Assembly: GCF_029867415.1 (NCBI RefSeq)
Contig: NC_081185.1
Span: 70,813,156 to 70,877,155, forward strand
Direction of reading: 5' to 3'
Length of the DNA stretch: 64,000 nucleotides
DNA from: Vicia villosa
Taxonomy: Eukaryota > Streptophyta > Magnoliopsida > Fabales > Fabaceae
This document shows, in pieces, positions 55,702-64,000 of this stretch. The position numbers and the translations under genes were made by a program. How positions within the stretch are numbered: the first letter of the stretch is position 1; the number at the start of each line of letters is the position of its first letter. A model generated the notes under the pieces. The model worked only from the letters and a program-made list of their open reading frames with translations, made no database searches and was not told where the DNA came from.

Positions 55702-57492
55702 ATTAACTATTGATAAACCCATTGAATGCAATAACCCTATGCCCTCTCTCAACTTTGAGTTTCCTGTGTTCGAAGCCGAAGAGGAGGAAGAAGAGGTGAT
55801 CCCGGAAGAGATCTCTCGATTACTTAAGCACGAGGAAAGAGCCATTCTGCCTCACAAAGAGCCTCTAGAAAAGATCAATTTGGGTTCTGAAGAAGACAAA
55901 AAAGAAGTGACCATTGGATCGCTGCTTGATGCTGATATCAAGAGTAAGTTGACGGACCTTCTTAAAGAATATGTTGACGTGTTTGCCTGGTCCTACGAAG
56001 ACATGCCTAGGTTGGATACCAATATTGTTCAGCATTACTTGCCATTGAAGCCAGAATGTTCGCCAGTTAAGCATAAATTGCGAAGGACTCACCCTGATAC
56101 GGCTAACAAGATCAAAACAGAAGTTCAAAAGCAACTCGATGCAGGTTTTCTTGTCACCTCCGAGTATCCTCAATGGTTGGCCAACATAGTGCCAGTTCCG
56201 AAGAAAGATGGCAAAGTCAGAATGTGTGTTGACTACCGTGACTTGAGCAAGGCCAGTCCAAAAGATGACTTTCCATTACCATATATTGACATGCTGGTTG
56301 ATAACACCGCTAAGTTCAACGTCTTTTCTTTCATGGACGGGTTCTCTGGTTATAATCAGATCAAGATGGCTCCCGAAGACATGGAGAAGACATCTTTCAT
56401 CACCCCATGGGGTACCTTTTGCTACAAAGTGATGCTGTTTGGATTAAAGATTGCAGGCGCAACTTACCAAAGGGCAATGACTACTCTCTTTCACGACATG
56501 ATGCATAAAGAAATTGAAGTTTATGTGGACGACATGATAGCTAAGTCCAGCACAGAAGAAGAACATATTGAATACCTTTTGGAGTTGTTTCAACGACTAA
56601 GGAAATATCAGCTTCGCTTGAATCCTAACAAATGTACTTTTGGGGTTAGGTCTGGAAAACTCTTGGGTTTCATTGTCAGCCAAAGAGGTATTGAAGTAGA
56701 TCCCGACAAAGTCAGAGCTATTCAAGAGATGCCTGCACCAAAGACTGAAAAGCAAGTAAGAGGATTTCTCGGACGATTGAACTATATCTCCAAATTTATC
56801 TCTCAAATGACTGCTACTTGTGGGCCAATTTTCAAGCTTCTCCGCAAAGATCAAGGGGTTGTATGGACTGAAGATTGCCAGAAAGAGTTCGACAGTATCA
56901 AGGAATACCTGTTAGAACCACCAATATTGATTCCTCCAGTTGAAGGAAGACCATTAATCATGTACCTTACCGTGTTAGAAGAATCCATGGGTTGTATGCT
57001 TGGACAGCAAGATGAAACCGGTAAGAAGGAGCATGCCATCTATTACCTGAGTAAGAAATTCAGAGACTGTGAGTCTCGTTACTCCATGCTCGAAAAAACA
57101 TGTTGCGCTTTGGCTTGGGCTTCAAAACGTCTCCGCCAATACATGATCAATAATACTACTTGGTTAATCTCCAAAATGGATCCAATCAAGTACGTCTTTG
57201 AAAAGCCTGCCTTAACAGGAAGGATTGCCCGATGGCAAATGCTGTTATATGAGTATGACATCGAGTACCGTGCTCAAAAAGCGGTCAAAGGAAGCATTCT
57301 CGCCGATCATTTGGCGCATCAACCAATTAATGAATATCAATCTCTCAAGTTTGACTTTCCTGACGAACATGTCATGTACTTGAAGATGAAAGATTGTGAC
57401 GAACCGTTACCTGAAGAAGGTCCTGATCCTGGATCAAGATGGGGCCTAATTTTTGATGGAGCAGTAAACGCTTTTGGCAATGGAATTGGGGC
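55702..57492 (+). pseudogene. Ogre-B reverse transcriptase and first RNase H, frame lost in second RNase H
   Basis: Open from the intron acceptor; an in-frame ATG at 55694 lies inside the intron, so the spliced product would not use it. RT motifs are FLVTSEYPQWLANIVPVPKK, RMCVDYRDLS, FGLKIAGATYQRAM and EVYVDDMIAKS (YVDD at 56522-56533), with MLFG where Ogre-A has MPFG. RNase H 1 is complete (HAIYYLSKKFRDCESRYSML). The second RNase H starts (WGLIFDGAVNAFGNGIG), but compared with Ogre-A about 61 bp are missing at 57492/57493, which shifts the frame; the old frame ends at 57553. Confidence 0.92.
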
Positions 57493-59020
57493 ACCAACAA
57501 CATCGCAGAATATGAAGCTTGTATCATGGGTCTCGAAGAAGCCATTGACTTAAGGATCAAGATCCTAGACATATATGGAGATTCAGCCCTCGTGATCAAC
57601 CAAATCAAAGACAAATGGGAAACTTACCACCCTGGCTTGATTCCTTACAGAGATTATGCAAGACGTCTGTTGACTTTCTTCAACAAAGTTGAATTGCATC
57701 ATATACCTCGAGATCAGAATCGAATGGCAGACGCCTTGGCTACTCTATCTTCCATGTTCAAAGTCAATCATTGGAACGATATGCCTAAAGTCAGAATTAT
57801 GCGCCTTGAAAGGCCCGCCTATGTGTTTGCAACTGAAGCAACCATCGATGATAAACTGTGGTTCCACGATATCAAACGCTTCTTTCAAACTCAAGAGTAC
57901 CCGCTTGGGGCATCAAACAAAGATAAGAAAACTCTAAGGAGACTTTCTGGCAGTTTCTTCCTGAACGGAGATGTACTATACAAAAGAAACTTCGACATGG
58001 TTTTGCTCAGATGCGTGGATAGACACGAAGCAGACATGTTAATGCATGAAGTGCATGAAGGGTCCTTTGGAACTCATTCAAATGGGCATGCAATGTCCAA
58101 GAAGATACTAAGAGCAGGATACTATTGGTTGACAATGGAATCTGACTGTTATAAACACGTGAAGAGATGTCACAAGTGCCAGATCTACGCAGATAAGATC
58201 CATGTGCCACCGACTCTACTCAACGTTCTCTCATCTCCATGGCCTTTTTCCATGTGGGGTATCGACATGATAGGAATGATCGAACCGAAAGCTTCAAACG
58301 GTCATTGTTTCATCTTGGTGGCAATTGATTACTTCACCAAATGGGTCGAAGCAGCATCTTACGCCAATGTTATAAGACAAGTGGTTGTGAGGTTCATCAA
58401 GAACAACCTCATTTGCCGATATGGTGTTCCCAACAAGAGCATTACTGACAATGGTTCAAACTTGAACAACAAGATGATGAAAGAATTATGTGAGGAATTC
58501 AAGATTGAGCATCATAACTCTTCTCCTTATAGACCAATAATGAACGGCGCTGTCGAAGCCGCCAACAAGAACATTAATAAGATCGTCCAGAAAATGGTGG
58601 TCACATACAAAGACTAGCATGAAATGCTGCCATTTGCTTTACATGGGTACCGTACCTCAGTGCGTACTTCAACAGGGGCAACTCCCTTTTCTCTAGTATA
58701 CGGCATGGAAGCTGTACTCCCCGTAGAAGTTGAAATACCATCAATGAGAGTCCTCATGGAGACTAAGTTATCAGAGGCTGAATGGTGTCAAAGCAGATAC
58801 GATCAGTTGAACTTAATCGAAGAAAAACGTATGACTACTCTATGCCATGGACAGTTGTACCAAGCAAGGATGAAACAAGCCTTCAATAAAAAGGTTCGAC
58901 CTCGTGAATTTCAAGAAGGCGACCTCGTGCTTAAGAAAATCTTGTCTTTTCAACCAGATTCTAGGGGCAAATGACGAAGGCCCGTATGTTGTCAAAAGAA
59001 CATTTTCTGGCGGCGCCATG
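57493..59020 (+). pseudogene. Ogre-B second RNase H remainder and integrase, damaged
   Basis: After the deletion the true frame continues with NIAEYEA (the RNase H Glu), GDSALV and DQNRMADALATL. The integrase then has SNGHAMSKKI, CHKC, WGIDMIGMIEPK (Asp at 58264-58266), ITDNGSNLNNKMM (Asp at 58447-58449) and NGAVEAANKN (Glu at 58555-58557). A TAG at 58615-58617 replaces a Trp codon of Ogre-A, and the frame continues as HEMLPFALHGYRTS. Near 58973 about 11 bp are missing relative to Ogre-A and -C, creating a TGA. The GPY module (GPYVVKRTFSGGA) is cut at 59020 by foreign LTR sequence. The catalytic triad is intact, but the protein could not be made whole. Confidence 0.92.
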
Positions 59021-59505
59021 TGTAACACCCCTCTAATAACCCGCGGAAAATAACAGTTATTAAATCAGAGTAACATGTAGAGAGGCATCACAATTCATAA
59101 AATGAAGAAAACATACATCGGTACATATCATGCATTCACTGAAAACAACTGAAATTATAACTCATTAAATAAAATCATGTTTCACACAGCGGAATTAAAA
59201 ACACAGAGTCAACATCCATCATTAATGTATCCGACTCAATCAACAAAACCAATTTAGAGTTATAACCAACTCAGGCCAAACGTGTTCCCAGTGTTACATC
59301 TACCAGAGCATGACACCGACACTATAACTAAAAACCGACTTATGAGCTAATCCTCACCAAGTCGCGCCGCTATCCTCAATCTGAAAATGACAACAAGTAA
59401 GGGTGAGTCTCATCACAGTTAACCAATGTTATCACGTCATAACATTGGATCTTCAATCAAATCATCGCCAATTTGAAGCAACAAGCATAGTTGGAACTCA
59501 AAGTT
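59021..59505 (+). mobile_element. LTR fragment of another family in Ogre-B
   Basis: Begins TGTAACACCCCTCTAATAACCC exactly where the integrase coding sequence stops, and gives way near 59505 to sequence matching the Ogre-A 3' UTR ('gtagccttttcc', 'ccaacttttgtaaatactccatggaatca'). A TGTAACACCC start is common in legume Ty3/gypsy chromovirus LTRs (Tekay/Del-like); that family call is tentative. The words 'caacaagtaagggtgagtctcat' fit such LTRs. No matching end or target duplication is seen, and the Ogre segment from the integrase tail to about 41570 in Ogre-A coordinates is missing, so insertion was accompanied or followed by deletion. Confidence 0.65.
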
Positions 59506-61279
59506 GTTAGGGAGAATAGTGGTTATTGCTTTCAATGTAGCCTTTTCCGCATGTTTACCATTTCCAACTTTTGTAAATACTCCATGGAATCACGCCTTTA
59601 GTTGATTACCATCCTATTAAATAAACTTGAGCCTGGTGCCCATTTGTTTGCAATCTCTAATTTCTTTTAGCTTGCAAAATGACACTTTAATTGTGTTATT
59701 CACTTTTGAAAGAAAAAGAAAAAAGAAGTTTTAAATGAATTTACTGTTCTTTTTCAAAATAAAAGCGAAATTTTCCTTTGATTTGTGAACAACGGAAGGA
59801 AACATCAACAGCTGTCTCCATAGGATGAACAAAAGGATTCTCCTCGAGAGTTGCTCTCTTCCACAAAAGAGATGATGAGACAATGGTATTCTTATCCCAG
59901 GAAAGAATTCTTAAGCCAATCGCCCCTTGCGGCAGGGAAGCTCTTTTATGCCCAGTGAAGAAGATCTTTCATCTCCAATGAAGAAGTTCTTCCATCCCAG
60001 TAAGAAAGATGCTTGTCTTCCTCAAAGAAGTTGAAAGCATGCAACACCATTCATCACCCGTGTTATCTACACCGTGTTGAAGAACATTTGCCAAGTATCT
60101 GGTTGTATTGCGACGTCGGTCCTTCTCCAGTACATGCTTCTTTGTCTGTCAGTATCGTCAACATGCATGCAACATTCATGACATTCATCATTCATACATA
60201 TTTGCATCATTTATGCATTCTTGCATTTTTCAATGTATGCTTTAAAATCACTTGTTTAGGATATACCTATCCTCAAAACAAAAACAAAAAACAGAAGAAA
60301 AAAAAAACAGGTACGGGCGTGTCATCTCTCCAAAAGGTTGTCACCCATAAGCAAAAAGAACATATTCTTTCTCCAGTTCCCCACTGAGATCATCCCTCGT
60401 GGAAGAAAGTTTCTTTAGTTTTTTCCTCTCAAAACGAAGGAGAAAATCCCCAATTAAGTTCATCCCTCATTGGGTACAAAGTCTTGTTTGACTGTTTCTT
60501 TCCAATTGATTCTTGGATAGAACCTTGTCTTTACCAAAGATTCAAGTTCCGATTCCTCAAACAGAGTCGTGAAAAATAGACAATAAGCAATAGCCTCATC
60601 ATCTAAGAAGCTAATGTCTCTTCCAAAAGACTTTTCCTCTCTAGGAAATCAATCATGAAGACCATGTGACAACCAGGGCCTTATTACTGTTCACAAGGCT
60701 GAATAACCAGTAATTTCCCTAGCAAAGTCTCTAGAATCATTTTATCACTCGGCTGATAATTGATCTTGTCTTCAGAACCGCTATCACAAGGCTGGTAGTC
60801 GGTAACCTTTTGTTCTGTTTATATTATTTAACATGTCTATCACCATGCTGATAGTCGGTAATATTAACCGAACCTTTGAAACTCTTTTACCATGTCAAGT
60901 CTATCACCATGGTGATAGTCGGTAATATAGTTTCATACCTTTCACCTTCGCATTATTAAACAAGTCTATCCCCATGCTGATAGTCGATAATGTCGATAGG
61001 TAAGCTTTTCTTACAAAGCTATCATTCCCCGGTGAAGAATACACTTGCTTTCCCGAAAAGAAAAGAAACGGATTCTCTTCCTAAAACGGATTGAGACATC
61101 CTTCCCAATATCTTGTCCCCAGTGGAGTCAGTTCTTGATATCCCCTCGGTAAAGATATCCTTGCATCATTCGCAATTTTGGTATCTTAGGTCCAAAATTT
61201 GCGTCTTCTGATATTTAAGTCTCTTCCACCCTATCAAAACGAAGATTTTCAATCTTCATATCTCAGGTTGAAGAAAATT
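59506..61279 (+). other. Ogre-B 3' UTR
   Basis: Non-coding. The first 150 bp resemble the Ogre-A 3' UTR from about 41572. Further on are 'cccagtgaagaagatctttcatc' words (59940-60010) and a set of 'tctatcaccatgctgatagtcggtaat' repeats (60770-60990). The last part before the polypurine tract ('gatatttaagtctcttccacc') matches Ogre-A at 43797. The 75-bp repeat of Ogre-A is absent. The open frame at 60013-60387 has no recognisable product. Confidence 0.75.
60765..60990. repeat. CTATCACCATG-palindrome repeats in Ogre-B 3' UTR
   Basis: Four or five units of about 70 bp containing CTATCacca(t/g)gctGATAG followed by 'tcggtaat'. The copy at 60901-60918, CTATCACCATGGTGATAG, is a perfect 18-bp palindrome; others keep the CTATC/GATAG stem. 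Confidence 0.8.
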
Positions 61280-61292
61280 AAATAGGGGCATC
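61280..61292 (+). other. Polypurine tract of Ogre-B
   Basis: AAATAGGGGCATC directly before the LTR start at 61293, identical to Ogre-A. Confidence 0.93.
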
Positions 61293-64000
61293 TGTCATAC
61301 CCCGATTTTTGACCTAAGATACCACCTCATATCATTTGCATATGCATCATTTGCATCTCTAACAAATTGCATAGCTTGTGTTTGTTACTTGTGACTCAGC
61401 AGGGTTTAAACAAAAAATCACTCATCAGTACAAGTAACAATTAGGGTTTTGTTCTCCCTTCATCTCAAAAGAACCATCTTCATCAACAATTAACATTTGG
61501 TCCTCAAAGATTCATTTCAACAAGCTCAGAGACTTTGAATCAATCAGATTAGGGTTTTGACTGAAGATAGCATACCCCTGACTTTTGCTCAGGATTTGAC
61601 CTAATGACTTGGGACATGACCTCAAGACCCCAAGTACATCATTTTGACCTAATCTATTGACTAAAGACATCTCCAACACAAGGATTGATCAACAGTGAAA
61701 TTTCAAATCATCAGATTAGGGTTTTGAACTATCAGGGACTAAAAATCAGGGATCACATTTGGGAAACCCTAAAAAGCTCCAGGGGATCACTCAAAGGTTT
61801 CAATCATCTTCAAATAACCCCTATGACAATACCCAATGGAAATTACATCTCAATTCAAGATCCATAGTCATCAATCTCATCAGGTCGACAATTCGGGTTT
61901 TTGACCTAATTCACCTGAACAACTGACTTTTTAATCAGAACATGGTGCCACAACTTAAACCATGGCTCAAGGTCCTCCAATAACTCAACATGATCCATTC
62001 ATACCATTCATTTGGTGAGGATAGTTTGGTTCATTTGAAATCTCCAGAAACGCGATTCGTCTGAAAAAGTCAACTGTACAAGATCACCATTGACTTTTTG
62101 GAAATTTTGGTCAACCATGACTTTTGAAGTTTCAAATCATCAATATATGATATATGAAGTCATTTGATCAAGGAAAATCAAGAAAATCAATCAAGAATCA
62201 AAAAGTCAAAAGTTTGACTTTCATACTTAGAAAATTTTCTAAGTGTTTTTCAATGGTTTTTTCCAAACTTTGGAAGGGAATAACTCAAAATTTCACCTAC
62301 AAACTGAAAAAAACTTCCAACATGAAAGTTGTAGATTTTGATCCAATCAACAACTTTGTCACATAAAATGATTTTCCAAAAGATCAACCATTTAAGAGAT
62401 ATGGAGCCTCAAAGTTAGTATCTTTTGAAAATTTCACTTAAAATCTCATTTTCTTCAAAGTTCATGGATCTTTTTCACCCATTTCCTTAAAGGTCTTGAA
62501 GAAACTTTCAACTAGGGTTTTGAAGTGTGTAACATGAGCTTTCCAAAATGTCCAAGAGCATGAAAAAATATGGAGTGTAGCTATGGTTTTGAAATTTGAC
62601 ATTAGTGACCATTATGCTTGAATTTTCACCATTTTTTCACTAAGTTTCAATACTACATGACCTATAATGCAAGTAATGATGCATCAATGCAATAATTGAG
62701 AGATATTTTCTGATTTGAAGATCAGAATGGAAAAGGATAAGAAGCTTGGAAGATTAACCATGGTTAAGTCACTTTTAACCATTTGCATTAAATGTAAAGA
62801 TTCCATTTTATCAACAAATGCCAAATCACCATTCTTTGATCAACTTGCAAAGCTTGGAGTTCAGAATCCTTGGCCTATAAATAGAGGTTCAAATCACTCT
62901 TCAAATCACACCAAAACCTCATAATCTTAGGTTTTCTCTCTTCTTTCTTAAGTTGCAAGTTTCATGAGTTTCAAAGAGGAAGAATTGCAATTTCTATCTC
63001 TTGCAATTTCTGAGCAAAGTGTTGCTTCTAACACTTCCTAAACATCATATGGAAGTTGTTTGATTCACTCACATACCCCAAAAACACCTAAATCTCATAA
63101 TCACTTCCTCACTTCCCAAATATGCATAACACTAGCCTTATCATGCCAAAATCAATTCAAGCTCATTTCTGTCCAAACTAACACTCCAAACACATTCCAT
63201 ATACCATATGTGAACTATCCCAACCATCATTCATGATCTGAAACACCTCCATCATCAAGCTCGATTCACACTTGGTCCTACTGCAGATCGGGTTCCATGG
63301 AATGATCCAGATGAATTCAATCCATGCCAAGCATTCAAACACTTTCCCTAAGGTCCATTGAAGCTATCCAGATCATCAAACAACTTCTGTAACACCTCTA
63401 TTGAAGAATTTGATTTCCAGTTTTGCCATTTTTAAGGTAAGTGCTCATGAACTTCAAACTCATACATACATGCATCATAAATGAAATATTGCTTTGCCAT
63501 CATGTTTCTGCATGTGTATGGATCATTAACCCTCAATCAATTGCCATTTATCTTGCACATACACGATTTCATGATCAATCTGAGAATTAGGGTTCTTCAC
63601 GATTTCCAGAAAATTGATGAGCTTAGAGCAAAAATAAATGAATTTTGAGGGCACCATCATGATCCTCGTGAAAAAAACGAGTGAGATAGACCCTTCACTT
63701 GATCAATTTGGTTCAGTTTTCAGAAAATTCAAATTCAAATTGGGATTGTGTTCTTGGCGCGTTTCTTGGTTCATGAGTTTTGAATTTTAGTTGGAAAATA
63801 TATTCTATCAAATGCATGTTACTTACAAGCCACAAGCGTGGCTCAGTTGGTTGTTGTTTTGGTTGGTGACCTCAGGGTCACGAGTTCAAGTTCCCTAGGG
63901 ACCAAACCTCTTTTTTTATCACTTATTTTCTTTAATTTTTTACACAACTTCATCAATTAATTTAACCAATCAAAATTCATCATTTTTACCTCATTTTTTG
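61293..64000 (+). mobile_element. Ogre-B 3' LTR, first 2.7 kb
   Basis: TGTCATACCCCGATTTTTG onward, matching 18207-20910 with about 37 substitutions by eye. It includes a TATA box (62875-62884), AAG|GTAAGT (GT 63437-63438) and the tRNA-like module (63839-63894, box A intact). The LTR continues past the window end. Confidence 0.95.

Larger units (their letters stand above)
18207..64000 (+). mobile_element. Ogre-B: plus-strand Ogre with nested Ogre-A, 3' end beyond window
   Basis: LTR at 18207-23186, primer site 23193-23210, ORF1 (split by Ogre-A), gag-pro, intron, RT/RNase H/integrase, polypurine tract 61280-61292 and a second LTR from 61293. The two LTR parts that can be compared (about 2.7 kb) show about 37 substitutions by eye, roughly 1.4%. 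Coding damage: a stop in ORF1 (50327-50329), a 61-bp deletion in the second RNase H (near 57493), a stop in integrase (58615-58617), an 11-bp deletion (near 58973), and loss of the integrase tail to a foreign LTR fragment. Gag-pro is intact. Confidence 0.93.

Noticed and set aside
60013..60387. 124-codon ORF in the Ogre-B 3' UTR
   Set aside because: No counterpart in Ogre-A and no recognisable domain; its low-complexity Lys/Gln tail comes from an A-rich run.

Overview
The window is plant nuclear repeat DNA. No host gene was found. Every recognisable coding stretch belongs to an LTR retrotransposon, and the elements are nested inside one another. Giant Ty3/gypsy elements of the Tat/Ogre type are present: LTRs of 5-6 kb, an extra ORF before gag, an intron between protease and reverse transcriptase, a tRNA-Arg-type primer site, and two RNase H domains. 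Together with a Sirevirus-type Ty1/copia element these suggest a legume, most likely of tribe Fabeae (Pisum/Vicia/Lathyrus/Lens). That assignment is inference from family knowledge.

Layout. (1) About 1-12198 is a decayed minus-strand Sirevirus-like copia element (env-like remnant 1519-1959, pol 5536-8754, protease 8848-9168, gag to 10987, primer site 11051-11067, 5' LTR 11070-12198). It is interrupted by a solo Ogre/Tat-like LTR (2249-5312, target-site duplication CTGCA), by a solo Sirevirus-like LTR (6632-7921, duplication GGAAC), and at its left by a piece of another Ogre-like LTR (1 to about 1480). (2) 12199-18206 is the 3' part of a minus-strand Ogre, called Ogre-C: partial 3' LTR, polypurine tract, 3' UTR and integrase C-terminus. 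(3) Ogre-B (plus strand) starts at 18207, inserted in the Ogre-C integrase gene, and runs past the window end. (4) Ogre-A (plus strand, 24578-49998, duplication GAATG) is a structurally complete 25.4-kb element inserted in ORF1 of Ogre-B. (5) 50004-64000 is the rest of Ogre-B, with an LTR fragment of a different family at 59021 to about 59505. The insertion order read from the nesting is Ogre-C, then Ogre-B, then Ogre-A. LTR divergence counted by eye agrees: about 0.3% for Ogre-A and about 1.4% for the part of Ogre-B that can be compared.

How the parts work together. In each Ogre, Pol II would start near a TATA box in the LTR. ORF1 (unknown role) comes first, then gag-protease, a 332/350-bp intron, then RT, RNase H, a second RNase H and integrase. 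Splicing at the GT that overlaps the gag-pro stop codon joins the two parts in frame in both elements, so splicing would set the Gag-Pro to full polyprotein ratio. Neither Ogre looks autonomous: Ogre-A has two nonsense codons, a frameshift and altered protease and integrase motifs, and Ogre-B has two nonsense codons, two deletions and a lost integrase tail.

The most interesting signals are non-coding. The Ogre-A LTR carries an array of short hairpins of constant 5-bp stem and 9-nt loop geometry, with compensatory stem changes. Tandem tRNA-like (A-box/B-box) modules sit about 1 kb downstream of the TATA box in several otherwise different Ogre LTRs. A consensus splice donor lies about 0.4 kb before those modules. 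AATAAA signals are conserved just after ORF1 and inside the gag-pro/RT intron.
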